Positions 7,406-16,353 of a DNA stretch of 64,000 nt are shown here, piece after piece. The notes beneath the pieces are model-generated. The model saw nothing but the letters and a program-made list of their open reading frames with translations. It was not told the origin of the DNA and searched no databases. This stretch comes from Corynebacterium suedekumii (lineage in GTDB: Bacteria > Actinomycetota > Actinomycetes > Mycobacteriales > Mycobacteriaceae): positions 868,001-932,000 of the forward strand of contig NZ_CP126970.1 in NCBI RefSeq assembly GCF_030252185.1. Reading direction: 5' to 3'. Position numbers and translations under genes: made by a program. Numbering within the stretch: the stretch's first letter is position 1; every line of letters starts with the position of its first letter.

Positions 7406-7863
7406 CGATGACATTCCGCAATGTTGACGCACACGTTGATGATGATCCGGCCTCCTGGCCTTTTGAGGCGAAGATCATCGCCGTCGAGCGGGGCGTCCTC
7501 TCCCACTACCACCGGATTGTCCGCGCCTGTCGACGGGATCCGCAGGTGGCGCAGGAGTTCCTCGAGGCGTGCGATGTCCTCGGCCGGGAAGGTGGTGCCG
7601 GGGTCGTGGCGTACCTCATCGAGGGCTCCGATGAGGGGAGCCACCGCCGTGCCTGCGCGTTCGATATGCGGCGCGCGGTGGAGATGTCCGGGTTGTCTCA
7701 GAACCAGGTGGCTGAAGTGTTGGGGACCTCGGCATCCCGCCTGTCGACCTATCTCGCCGGACGCGTCGTACCCTCCGCCGTCATGCAGGAACGCATTCTG
7801 GCCCTCGCACCGCCGAAACCCTGGCCGGTCGGTGTGCTGCCCAGTGCGAGCATGGCGGGGTAG
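7402..7863 (+). CDS. Helix-turn-helix protein paired with the nucleotidyltransferase (candidate antitoxin/regulator)
   Basis: A 153-residue protein whose ATG overlaps the stop of the nucleotidyltransferase gene. The HTH lies at about 90-120 (MSGLSQNQVAEVLGTSASRL) and looks XRE/Cro-like. The N-terminal 80 residues are acidic and helical with no recognised domain. Pairing with an AbiEii-like enzyme suggests an antitoxin, but the order (enzyme first, HTH second) is the reverse of classical abiEi-abiEii and the HTH is C-terminal. Function inferred from context. Confidence 0.6.
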   Translation: MTMTFRNVDAHVDDDPASWPFEAKIIAVERGVLSHYHRIVRACRRDPQVAQEFLEACDVLGREGGAGVVAYLIEGSDEGSHRRACAFDMRRAVEMSGLSQNQVAEVLGTSASRLSTYLAGRVVPSAVMQERILALAPPKPWPVGVLPSASMAG

Positions 7864-7870
7864 GCGTGTA

Positions 7871-7953
7871 CACAGATCCGTTCATTCTGGACGGGGTGAG
7901 GACTATTTCCGCAGGTCACCATTCTCGACGCCGGAAAGATGAACGAATCTGTG
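7871..7953. repeat. Inverted repeat with 53-bp spacer
   Basis: CACAGATCCGTTCAT (7871-7885) and ATGAACGAATCTGTG (7939-7953) are inverted repeats with one mismatch. They occupy the 168-bp gap between the HTH gene and the aminotransferase. The pair could form a long hairpin after the HTH gene or mark a short inserted element. There is no T-run, so a simple terminator is less likely. Confidence 0.55.
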
Positions 7954-8031
7954 CACGAGGGTCACGGGAGCGATCCCGACTTCCCGGTTAGGGTGGGACA
8001 CACAGCCGTCCCGCAGAAGGAGAAACGACCC

Positions 8032-9384
8032 ATGACCACCCCGAACCCCGAGGAAGGCCAGCGGGCCTTCGAGCTCGACCGCGCCCACGTCTTCCACTCC
8101 TGGTCCGCCCAGGACAAGATCACCCCGATGCCGGTGGCGGGTGGCCGGAACGCCGTGTTCTGGGATTACGAGGGCAACGAGTACCTCGACTTCAACTCCC
8201 AGATGGTCAACGTCAACCTCGGGCACCAGCACCCGACGCTGGTGAAGTCCATCCAGGACCAGGCGGCGAAGCTGAGCACGATCGCGCCGGGCTTCGCCAA
8301 CGACACCCGCTCCGAGGCCGCCCGCCTCATCACCTCGGTGGCACCGGAGGGTCTCAACCACGTTTTCTTCACCAACGGTGGCGCGGAGGCGGTGGAGAAC
8401 GCCGTGAAGATGGCCCGCATCCACACCGGACGCGACAAGGTCATGGCCGCCTACCGCAGCTACCACGGCGCCACGGCCACCGCTATCACGCTCACGGGTG
8501 AACCGCGCCGCTTCAACAACCGCCACACCGACTCCGGCGTCGTCCACTTCATGGGGCCCTACACCTACCAGTCGCCGTTCTGGTCGGAGTCCGAGGAGCA
8601 GGAGTGCGAGCGCGCGCTGGCGCACCTCGAACAGCTGATCATCCTCGAGGGCTCCCACACCATCGCCGCGGTGATCATGGAGCCGGTCGTCGGCGGCATG
8701 GGCGTCATCGTCCCGCCGAAGGGCTACCTCAAGGGACTCAAGGAGATCTGCGACAGGTACGGCATCCTCTTCATCGCCGACGAGGTCATGGTCGGTTTCG
8801 GCCGATGTGGCACCTGGTTCACCTTCGACAACTTCGACGTCACCCCGGACATCATCACCTTCGCCAAGGGCTCCAACTCCGGGTACGTCCCCCTCGGTGG
8901 TGTGGTCATGTCCGATGCCATCTACGAGACCTTCGCCGAGAAGGTCTTCCCCGGCGGGCTCACCTACTCCGGTCACCCGCTGGCGTGTGCCCCGGTGGTG
9001 GCCACCTTCGAGGTGTTCGAGGAGGAGAAGATCCTCGACCGCGTCAACGACCTCGCCGACCGCGTCATCCGTCCCCGCCTCGAGGCGATGCGGGAGAAGC
9101 ACGCCATCGTCGGTGACGTCCGCGGCCTGGGCATGTTCTGGGCGATTGAGCTGGTCAAGAACAAGCAGACCCGCGAGCCCCTGGTGCCCTACAACGCGCA
9201 GGGTGACGACGCGAAGCCGATGAACGAGTTCGCCGCTGCCTGCAAGAAGGCCGGCCTGTGGCCGTTCGTCGGCATGAACCGCACCCACGTCGCCCCGCCG
9301 CTGACCATCCCGGAGGAGGATCTCATCCGCGGACTGGACATCATCGACGAGGCACTCGAGGGACTGGCCACGTACGCGGAGTAG
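8032..9384 (+). CDS. Class III PLP-dependent aminotransferase
   Basis: A 450-residue enzyme of the omega-amino acid:pyruvate/GABA aminotransferase fold. The PLP lysine is K279 in TFAKGSNSG, and IADEVMVGFGRCG carries the PLP-ring Asp. The start at 8032 is chosen because AGAAGGAG precedes it and the N-terminal alignment begins here; upstream in-frame codons lack a site. The amino donor is not deducible. With gabD2 nearby a GABA or beta-alanine role is possible, but the genes are not in one operon. Confidence 0.8.
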   Translation: MTTPNPEEGQRAFELDRAHVFHSWSAQDKITPMPVAGGRNAVFWDYEGNEYLDFNSQMVNVNLGHQHPTLVKSIQDQAAKLSTIAPGFANDTRSEAARLITSVAPEGLNHVFFTNGGAEAVENAVKMARIHTGRDKVMAAYRSYHGATATAITLTGEPRRFNNRHTDSGVVHFMGPYTYQSPFWSESEEQECERALAHLEQLIILEGSHTIAAVIMEPVVGGMGVIVPPKGYLKGLKEICDRYGILFIADEVMVGFGRCGTWFTFDNFDVTPDIITFAKGSNSGYVPLGGVVMSDAIYETFAEKVFPGGLTYSGHPLACAPVVATFEVFEEEKILDRVNDLADRVIRPRLEAMREKHAIVGDVRGLGMFWAIELVKNKQTREPLVPYNAQGDDAKPMNEFAAACKKAGLWPFVGMNRTHVAPPLTIPEEDLIRGLDIIDEALEGLATYAE

Positions 9385-9458
9385 GGCCGGCGCGGTCTTT
9401 TGTAAAAGAATAAAAAAGATGTAAAGCCGTACAACGTCCGGGGCGGTAGGTTGGGAGT

Positions 9459-10649
9459 ATGGCCCGCAAATTCAACCCGTTTCGCGCAACTCTAGGTGCT
9501 ACCCCACCGGTGCTTGTAGGTCGCAGTGATGTTCTCGAGGACTTTGCCCTGGCGTTGGACGAAGGGCCCGGGTCGCATGAACGGGTCACTTTGATCACAG
9601 GTGCTCGAGGCATCGGTAAGACAGTGCTGCTCAATGCATTCGAAAATGCCGCCACCGAGCGAACCTGGTGGGTGATCAGTGAAACTGCCACGCCCGGGTT
9701 CGTGAATCGGATCCGGGATACTGCCTACCGTCGCATGGTCGGTCATCTCCGCGAGCACCGGCAACGGCTCAGTTCCGTCACTTTGGGCGGCTACTCACTT
9801 AACTGGGAGAACGCCGAGTCACATCGCCCCGACACCACTTTGAGAGACGTGCTGACTGAATTCCTGGATCTCCAACGGCAACTCGATGCGAACCTGAGAC
9901 AGGACCCCGTGGGACTACTCATCACGCTGGATGAATTGCACTATTCAGTCCGTGATGAAGTCCGTGATTTCGGTGCAACGATCCAGCACCTGGTGAGAGA
10001 GGACGCGGAGATCGCTGTCGCGATGGCCGGAATTCCAGGTGCTATTAGGCCACTACTGGCTAGTAATGACGCGCAGAATCCAGTGACATTTCTACGTCGG
10101 GCGAACCGCGTGGAGCTGGGGGCAGTCCAGGACGTGGAGGTGGAGCTCGGACTCGTCGGGCCGGTGGAGGATATCGGTGGGCGGTGGGCTTCAGACGCAC
10201 TCGCGGTAGCGGTGTCCGCCTGTGGTGGCTACCCGTTCATGATCCAGCTGGTCGGGCAATGGTCGCTCCGATTCTCCGATGGTGACGTCGTCTATCGTGA
10301 AGCCGCAGATCGAGGGGTGGCGAAGGCGCAGCGCAAACTTGGGCAGCTGGTTCATGAGCCCGCACTGGAAGATCTTTCCGATGTCGACAGAACGTACCTA
10401 GCAGCGATGGCGCGTGATGACGGGCCATCGCGGACAGCGGAGGTTGCGACTCGGCTGGGAGTGACCGCGCAATACGCTAATCAATATCGGCGTCGTCTGA
10501 TAGAGGCTGAGATGATTCGTTCGGTTGCTCAGGGATACGTCGAGTTCGAGTTGCCGTACATGCGCGACTATCTCAGGGGACACATCGTGAATGAGGCCTT
10601 CGATGCCGTACTGGGAGAAGAGGAGCAGCCCCGTATCCCCGGGCTATGA
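9459..10649 (+). CDS. Orphan AAA/STAND-like NTPase
   Basis: A 396-residue protein. The Walker A motif GARGIGKT is at 48-55, and the Walker B-like LLITLDELH is at 153-161 with D158/E159. A C-terminal winged-helix-like segment (about 300-370, with TRLGVTAQYANQYRRRL) completes the arrangement common in AAA_16/archaeal-ATPase-like proteins. It stands alone with a leaderless -10 (TAGGTT, 9447-9452). Codon use and GC are lower than in the flanking genes, suggesting transfer. Role unknown; defence or DNA-related functions are possible but not shown. Confidence 0.65.
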   Translation: MARKFNPFRATLGATPPVLVGRSDVLEDFALALDEGPGSHERVTLITGARGIGKTVLLNAFENAATERTWWVISETATPGFVNRIRDTAYRRMVGHLREHRQRLSSVTLGGYSLNWENAESHRPDTTLRDVLTEFLDLQRQLDANLRQDPVGLLITLDELHYSVRDEVRDFGATIQHLVREDAEIAVAMAGIPGAIRPLLASNDAQNPVTFLRRANRVELGAVQDVEVELGLVGPVEDIGGRWASDALAVAVSACGGYPFMIQLVGQWSLRFSDGDVVYREAADRGVAKAQRKLGQLVHEPALEDLSDVDRTYLAAMARDDGPSRTAEVATRLGVTAQYANQYRRRLIEAEMIRSVAQGYVEFELPYMRDYLRGHIVNEAFDAVLGEEEQPRIPGL

Positions 10650-10717
10650 GTCAGGTGCAGGGGTAGCAGGGTCGTCGATGCTCGGCTGGCGGACCTCCCG
10701 CGCCCTGTTTGCCCAGA

Positions 10718-10996
10718 TCAGCCGATCGGCCCGATGACCTGCGAGAGCAGGGAAACGGTGTCGAGGATGACGTTGAGGTCGCCGGCGTCGACGATGACCT
10801 GGCCGATCTCGACGTTGACGGGTCCGACCAGGGACGAACCCTGCGGGAACACCGTGATCTGGGTGGGGGTGGTGTTGGTCTGGACGTTGATCGAGTCATC
10901 GACACCGGCGCTGGCTGCCGGGGCGAGGGCGGCCGCGCCCAGCGTCACGGAGAGGGCGGCGGTGGCGATGGCAGTGTAGCGGGACGTGCGGGTCAT
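10718..10996 (-). CDS. Small secreted protein (tandem paralogue 2)
   Basis: A 92-residue protein with a clear Sec signal peptide (basic MTRTSRYT, hydrophobic core, cleavage near APAASA-G). The mature part is about 62 residues with no cysteine. It shares the pattern INVQTN-x4-QITVFP-x-GSS and ILDTVSLLS with the neighbour at 11041-11322, so the two arose by tandem duplication. AAGGAG precedes the ATG. No characterised family is recognised; an envelope or surface role is likely from the export signal only. Confidence 0.75.
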   Translation of the reverse strand: MTRTSRYTAIATAALSVTLGAAALAPAASAGVDDSINVQTNTTPTQITVFPQGSSLVGPVNVEIGQVIVDAGDLNVILDTVSLLSQVIGPIG

Positions 10997-11040
10997 GGGA
11001 GGGACTCCTTGCGTGGTCGGTGTTTTATGCGGGGGAGGGG

Positions 11041-11322
11041 TCAGCGGGCGATCGGGCCCTGGACCCAGGAGAGCAGCGACACGGTGTCGAGGATGGCTGT
11101 GACGTCGCCGGCGTCAAGAATGAGCGAGTCGATCTGTGCGTTGACCGGCCCCACAGCGGAGGACCCGAGGGGGAACACAGTGATCTGGAAGGGATCGCTG
11201 TTGGTCTGCACGTTGATGGCGTCGTTCGGGGCGGCCGCGGCAGCCGGAGCAAGGGCGGTCGCGCCCAACGCAACGGAGACGGAAGCGGCGACGAGAGCGG
11301 TGTGACGAAGAGTGCGGGACAC
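11041..11322 (-). CDS. Small secreted protein (tandem paralogue 1)
   Basis: A 93-residue exported protein from a GTG start behind AGGAGG. The signal peptide ends near APAAAA-A. The mature region matches the downstream paralogue across almost its full length, including INVQTN, ITVFP, VGPVN and ILDTVSLLS. Only 44 bp separate the two genes, so they probably form an operon. No homologous function is known to me. Confidence 0.75.
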   Translation of the reverse strand: MSRTLRHTALVAASVSVALGATALAPAAAAAPNDAINVQTNSDPFQITVFPLGSSAVGPVNAQIDSLILDAGDVTAILDTVSLLSWVQGPIAR

Positions 11323-11446
11323 GGGTCCTCCTATAAGAGACAGCGAATGTCATTACCACCGTAAACGAAGTCCCGGCTGCGCCGGTCCTCCGCTGCCCGC
11401 GCCATGGAACCTGCTGGTCACCGAGGTGAGGGGTAGGGTTGCGGTC

Positions 11447-12400
11447 GTGACCACCCCGCTTTCCGACGCCCCCTTCCCCGACCCCGGCATCAACGACTCG
11501 CATCGCGCGGCGCTGCGCTCCATCGCCCGGGTGGTGGAGGAGACGGCCACGCCGACGCCGCCGGGGCAGGCACTGGAACAGATCGTCGACCAGTTGCGGC
11601 ATGGCCCGGCGCTGGTGCTCACCGGGGCGGGCGTGTCCACGGATTCCGGCATCCCGGACTACCGGGGCCCACGCGGCAGTCTCAGCCGGCACCGGCCGAT
11701 GACCTTCCAGGAGTTCAGCCATGACAGGGCGGCGTCGCACCGCTACTGGGCGCGCAGTTTCGTCGGGTGGCGGCAGATGGACGTGGCGGGGCCGAATCGG
11801 ACCCATTACGCGCTGGTGGAGCTGGAGCGGGCCGGGGTGATCGGCGGGGTGGTGACCCAGAACGTCGACGGGCTGCACCGGCAGGCGGGGACGGAGAATC
11901 TCGTGCACCTGCACGGGGATCTGGACACGGTGATGTGTCTGGACTGTCATCACCGGGAGGACCGGCACGAGTTCGATGAACGGCTGGAGGACGCCAATCC
12001 CGGGTACCTCGAGTCCATCCTCCTCGACCCGGAGATGGTCAACCCGGACGGTGACGTGACGTTGCCGCAGGCCACGGTGGACCGCTTCCGGATGGTGGGG
12101 TGCGCGCGGTGCGGGTCGCCGCGGTTGAAGCCGGACGTGGTGTATTTCGGTGAGCCGGTGCCGGCGGCGCGGAAGGAGCGGGCGTCGATAATGCTGGGGC
12201 AGGCCGCCTCGCTCATCGTCGCCGGCTCCTCCCTGGCGGTGATGAGCGGTTACCGGCTGGCGTTGGATGCGCGGCAGCAGGGCAAGCCCGTCGCGGTGAT
12301 CAATGGTGGTCCGGGGCGGGCGGACCGGCACGCGACCACGCTGTGGCGCACGCGCGTCGCCCCGGCGTTCGACGACCTGCTCGACGCCCTCGATCTCTAG
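11447..12400 (+). CDS. Sirtuin (SIR2-family NAD-dependent deacetylase)
   Basis: A 317-residue enzyme. The GAGVSTDSGIPDYRG motif (60-74) binds NAD, the catalytic His is H156 in HLHGD, and zinc ligands come from C164/C167 (CLDC) and C219/C222 (CARC). It removes acyl groups from protein lysines. An insert of about 45 residues separates the zinc pairs. The GTG at 11447 is chosen because a TAGGGT -10 (11434-11439) ends 7 bases earlier, implying leaderless mRNA. Its stop shares CTAG with the convergent lipase gene. A second, different sirtuin lies at 38194. Confidence 0.85.
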   Translation: MTTPLSDAPFPDPGINDSHRAALRSIARVVEETATPTPPGQALEQIVDQLRHGPALVLTGAGVSTDSGIPDYRGPRGSLSRHRPMTFQEFSHDRAASHRYWARSFVGWRQMDVAGPNRTHYALVELERAGVIGGVVTQNVDGLHRQAGTENLVHLHGDLDTVMCLDCHHREDRHEFDERLEDANPGYLESILLDPEMVNPDGDVTLPQATVDRFRMVGCARCGSPRLKPDVVYFGEPVPAARKERASIMLGQAASLIVAGSSLAVMSGYRLALDARQQGKPVAVINGGPGRADRHATTLWRTRVAPAFDDLLDALDL

Positions 12401-13320
12401 TGCGGGATGCCGTCGAGGGCATCGCGGACGATGCGGCGCACGCGGGCGTCGGTGGGCATCTCCACGTGGAGGATCCGGGCCTTCGGCGCGACGTCCTGGA
12501 CGAAGAGGTTGGTGATGTCGGCGTCCGGGTCGGCGGAGTGGAGGAAGCAGCTGTCAGGGGGTTGGATGATGGCGTCATAGCGTGTGGCCACGCACGTGTA
12601 GCCCACCCCCTCCTCCACGTCGCCGTCGGCGTTGATCTCGGCGAGTACCGGGTGGCCGGTGATCAGTTGGAACCCGGAGGGGCCGAACCAGGACTGCACC
12701 GCCGAGTTCATCATCGATTCGGCGACACGGGTGGTGAGCACCGAGGAGAGCATCCCGCCCATCGTCGTCCCGTGGTTCGGGGCAGCCAGGCACACCAGGT
12801 GCCGCACCTTCGGGGCGCCGTCGAACACGCGCATCCAGTAGCGGGCGAGCACCCCACCCTGCGAGTGGCCGACGAGCACCGCCTGCCGCGCCCCGGTGAT
12901 GGTGAGCACCGCGTCGATGTACGCGCCGACCTGTTCGGCCGACTCCTCGACCGGCAGGGTGCAGCGGTTGCCGAACTCCGGCGCGAACACCGCCCACCCG
13001 TCCGTCCGCAGCTCCCAGGCGAGCTTCTCCCAGATGCCGTTGGTGTCGCCGGTGCCGTGGATGAGGATCACCGGCCACGGGCGGTCCGCGGTGGGGCGGG
13101 CGCGCCAGTCATCCTCCACGTGCCCGCGCGCCGGGAGGCGGGCGCCGAGCGGGAACGCGCTGGAGGGGATGTGGCGTTCCACGGGAGAGTGATCGGCGGT
13201 GGAGGGGTCTGCGGTGGTGTCCTGCGCGGCGTCGATACGCCGGGGGATGCGGGTGGGCAGGTAGCGGGTGATGCGGTTGCTCAGGTCGCGCTGGAGTTCA
13301 GCCAGGTAATCGGTGGCCAT
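12397..13320 (-). CDS. Alpha/beta-hydrolase, triacylglycerol lipase type
   Basis: A 307-residue protein with the lipase pattern: VILIHGTGDTNGIW (84-97) for the oxyanion region and the nucleophile elbow GHSQGG with S153. No signal peptide is seen, so a cytoplasmic or membrane-associated enzyme is likely. Esterase or mycolate-related substrates are possible. The reading frame could be extended far upstream but the ATG at 13320 has a TATGGT -10 6 bases before it on this strand, inside a CCCACCA-TAG-TGGTGGG palindrome (13324-13340). Confidence 0.75.
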   Translation of the reverse strand: MATDYLAELQRDLSNRITRYLPTRIPRRIDAAQDTTADPSTADHSPVERHIPSSAFPLGARLPARGHVEDDWRARPTADRPWPVILIHGTGDTNGIWEKLAWELRTDGWAVFAPEFGNRCTLPVEESAEQVGAYIDAVLTITGARQAVLVGHSQGGVLARYWMRVFDGAPKVRHLVCLAAPNHGTTMGGMLSSVLTTRVAESMMNSAVQSWFGPSGFQLITGHPVLAEINADGDVEEGVGYTCVATRYDAIIQPPDSCFLHSADPDADITNLFVQDVAPKARILHVEMPTDARVRRIVRDALDGIPH

Positions 13321-13374
13321 GACCCCACCATAGTGGTGGGTGACACGGGCCACAGATGTGCCTAGCATGGGCGT

Positions 13375-13887
13375 ATGAACATGGACAAGAAACTCCGAGA
13401 CGCAATGAACGACCAGGTCATCGCCGAGCACCAGGCCTCCCTCATCTACAGCCAGCTCGCCTATGATCTTGACGCCCAGAGTTTCACCGGCCTGAGCACG
13501 TGGATGGCCGCCCAGGCCGACGAGGAACGCGTCCACGCGAAGAAGCTCGCCGACCACCTGCTGGCCCGCGGCGAGAAGGTCGAGCTCGGCACCGTGGAGG
13601 TGCCGCCGCTGCACGCCGATTCCCCCGTCGCCGCCTTCCGCGCGGCGCTCGGGCACGAGCAGAAGGTCTCGGAGATGATCCGCAACCTCGCGCGCGTCGC
13701 CGACGAGGTCCACGACTTCGACAGCCGCGCCCTCATCAACTGGTTCCTCAACGAGCAGATCGAGGAGGAGGCCACCGTCTCCGAGATCGTCGACCAGCTG
13801 GTCCTCGTCGGGGACAACGGCTCCGGCCTGTTGCGTATCGACGCCGAGCTGGGCTCCGAACGCACGCCCGCCCCGGGCCCGCAGTAA
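13375..13887 (+). CDS. ftn: Ferritin
   Basis: A 170-residue four-helix ferritin. Ferroxidase ligands fit E18, E51 and H54 (EERVHAKK), with further Glu residues in LGHEQKV and EEEATV. It stores iron as ferric mineral in 24-mers. A TAGCAT -10 (13363-13368) 6 bases before the ATG suggests leaderless transcription. No iron box is evident in the 54-bp gap to the lipase gene. Confidence 0.92.
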   Translation: MNMDKKLRDAMNDQVIAEHQASLIYSQLAYDLDAQSFTGLSTWMAAQADEERVHAKKLADHLLARGEKVELGTVEVPPLHADSPVAAFRAALGHEQKVSEMIRNLARVADEVHDFDSRALINWFLNEQIEEEATVSEIVDQLVLVGDNGSGLLRIDAELGSERTPAPGPQ

Positions 13888-13927
13888 CCCGGAATCGGCA
13901 CTACCCTGGCGGCCAGGAGGACGCACC

Positions 13928-15355
13928 GTGACCGCTGACGAACTGACCCAGGTGACCGACGTCGACGAGGCCATCGACCGCCTCGTCGATCTCTACGACG
14001 AATCCGCCGCCCTGGCGCGCACCATCCTCGACGAGGGCACCTACGTCGACTACCGCGACGTCGTCTACCCCAGGGTCGTCGTCGACGTGAAGGAGTGGCG
14101 GCCCATCGACCGCTCCGAACCCTTCGGCTACGTCGACGAGGCCGGCCGCTACGCCGCCACCCTCTCCAAACCCCACCTCATGCGCGGCTACCTGCACGAA
14201 CAACTCAGCCGCCTGACCGGCAACTACCCCTGCGACATCTTCGTCGGGCCCTCCGAGGAACGCATCCCGCCCGAGTACATCCGCGGCGTCGAAGGCGTGT
14301 CCGAGGCCCGCCGCGCCGGTGACAGCGCCAAGGCCATTCCCCGGCCCACCCTCGACCACGTCCACGACGGCATCATCGACAGCGACTGGGACGCCTTCCA
14401 CGGGCCCGAGAAACCCCTCTTCCACTTCGGCCCCCAGCGTTTCGACATCGCCTGCGCCCGCATCGAGCACTACACCGGCATCGAGGTCGACTCCCTGCAG
14501 AAGTTCATCCTCTTCACCAACTACGCCATGCACACCACCGAATTCGTCGAATTCGGTTTCGAACAGCTCCTCGAGGACGGCTCCCGCTACACCTCCCTCG
14601 TCCTGCCCTCCGGCCGCGAGATCAGCCGCGACCACGCCGCGCGTATCGACGCCGCCGAACTCGACCTCGGCTCCGCCTACCAGATGCCCCGCTACGACCT
14701 CTGCACCCGCGACGGCGACGGCATCACCATGCTCAACATCGGCGTCGGCCCCTCCAACGCCAAGACCATCACCGACTGCCTCGCCGTCCTGCGCCCCGAA
14801 GCCTGGATCATGATCGGCCACTGCGCCGGCCTCGACGGCCGCATGCGCATCGGCGACCTCATCCTCGGCAACGCCTACCAGCGCCAGGACCACATCCTCA
14901 ACGAACGCATCAGCCGCGACATCCCCATCCCCGCCGTCCCCGAGATCCAACGCGCCCTCGAAGCCTCCGTCGAGGCCATCTACGGTGACGACAAATCCCT
15001 CATGCGCACCGGCACCGTCCTGTCCACCGACGACCGCAACTGGGAATGGAAGACACCCCGCGACCTGTGGGAATGGCTCCGCGGCTCCACCGCCGCCGCC
15101 GTCGACATGGAATCCTGCGCCCTGGCCACCAACGGCTACCGCTACCGCGTCCCCTACGGCACCCTCCTCTCCGTCTCCGACCTCCCCCTGCACGCCGTCC
15201 CCAAACTCCCCGCCCAGGCCCAGGCCTTCTACTCCAACTCCAAGGAGGCCCACGTCATGTGCGCCGTCCGGGCAGTGGAAGCTCTGGCGCGCAATCCCGA
15301 GCGGCTCCGCACCAGGAAACTGCGGCGCACGATCGGTGAGGTGCCGTTCAGGTAG
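13928..15355 (+). CDS. amn: AMP nucleosidase
   Basis: A 475-residue enzyme that splits AMP to adenine and ribose 5-phosphate. It has the N-terminal AMP nucleosidase domain and a C-terminal nucleoside-phosphorylase-like domain containing IMIGHCAGLDGRM and AAVDMESCA. Length matches the bacterial family. A GTG start is preceded by CAGGAGG. Stretches of AP-rich antisense frames here are shadows of GC-rich codon use. Confidence 0.9.
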   Translation: MTADELTQVTDVDEAIDRLVDLYDESAALARTILDEGTYVDYRDVVYPRVVVDVKEWRPIDRSEPFGYVDEAGRYAATLSKPHLMRGYLHEQLSRLTGNYPCDIFVGPSEERIPPEYIRGVEGVSEARRAGDSAKAIPRPTLDHVHDGIIDSDWDAFHGPEKPLFHFGPQRFDIACARIEHYTGIEVDSLQKFILFTNYAMHTTEFVEFGFEQLLEDGSRYTSLVLPSGREISRDHAARIDAAELDLGSAYQMPRYDLCTRDGDGITMLNIGVGPSNAKTITDCLAVLRPEAWIMIGHCAGLDGRMRIGDLILGNAYQRQDHILNERISRDIPIPAVPEIQRALEASVEAIYGDDKSLMRTGTVLSTDDRNWEWKTPRDLWEWLRGSTAAAVDMESCALATNGYRYRVPYGTLLSVSDLPLHAVPKLPAQAQAFYSNSKEAHVMCAVRAVEALARNPERLRTRKLRRTIGEVPFR

Positions 15356-15418
15356 AGGCTCGCGAGCCTGTTCGAGGATGCGCCGAGTCGTGTCGTCGGC
15401 CCGGGGGAGGCTTTCCCC

Positions 15419-16353
15419 ATGAACGTCACCACCATCCCCGTCGCCGTCCTCCACCACCGCACCTTCGCCGAGCGTCACCAGCCGGAAGCCGAGATCCTCG
15501 TGGCCCACGCCGTGGACGGAGGATCCGTGACCACCGTCTGGCACCGGCTGGATGACTCCGGACCACGTGGTCGAATCATCGACGCCTTCCTCGACCTGTG
15601 GGCACAGCACCGGGACACCGGGTTCATTCTCTACGTCTCCGATCCCGTGGTCCGGAACCTGCTGAAGGAACAGGCCGGGACGTTCCCGGGGCTCATCGTG
15701 CGCGACGTGGTCAGCGGCGAGCGCCTGACCGGGACCTGGCGACGATGCCGGAACGAGTTCGAACGCGAACGCGTCACCCGCGAGCCCGTGCCGGTGCGGC
15801 GGTGTTCTCCGGTGGACGCCGCCCCGCTGGTCATCGCCACCGACGCCTCCCGGGGCAGCCGGGGAAGGAGACGGGGCTGGGCGTCGTCACCTCCGCGGGC
15901 AACGTCTCCCTGGCTGCCATCCGTACGAAGACGGTGCTCGCAGGTGAGTTCGCGGCCGTGGACCTCGCCCTCCGGAAGTGGTGGCAGCGGACCTGGACCA
16001 TGGACATCCTCACCGACTCCCAGCTGGTGTGGCGCCGCCTCAACCAGGAGGACCTGCTGGCCACCCAGGGTCGCAGCCCGGAGGAGTCCCGATGCCTGCA
16101 CCGTCTGCATGACCTGCGCCGCAAGGGTGTGACGGTCCGGGTGCACTGGGTTCGCGGGCACAACGGCCATCTGCTCAACGAGTTCGCCGACCGGGCCGCC
16201 GTCGCGGCCCGCCGCTCCTCCGAGTGGGACCTGGCGGCGGACAACGGTATCGCCGCCCGGCTGCAGACGGAGCTGTGTCAGGCGCTGGCGGGGGACGCCG
16301 GGCACCTGATTCCGGCCGGGAGGTCCGGGAACCACCTGCCGGCGGCGGTCTGA
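15419..16353 (+). pseudogene. RNase H-like gene broken by a single-base frameshift
   Basis: Two overlapping frames make one protein. The first frame runs from ATG 15419 and ends its meaningful sequence at VIATDASRGS. The second takes over at about 15861-15866 with KETGLGVVTSAG. Together they give an N-terminal domain of about 140 residues and a C-terminal RNase H fold with all four acidic residues: D in ATDAS, E in LAGEFAA, D in LTDSQ and D in EFADR. One missing base in the GGGGAAGGAG run restores the frame. It is either a young pseudogene or a sequencing error. The stop lies in a palindromic repeat half-element. Confidence 0.8.

Noticed and set aside
9397..9410. TCTTTTGTAAAAGA after the aminotransferase gene as a terminator
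   Set aside because: The palindrome is AT-only with a two-base loop and lies in the promoter region of the NTPase gene.
13901..15610. 569-codon antisense frame opposite AMP nucleosidase
   Set aside because: Low-complexity sequence (Gly, Val, Asp, Glu) without motif; the plus-strand gene is a full, recognised enzyme.
15861..15870. Programmed frameshift in the RNase H-like gene
   Set aside because: No slippery heptamer or pseudoknot is evident; a simple one-base deletion explains it.
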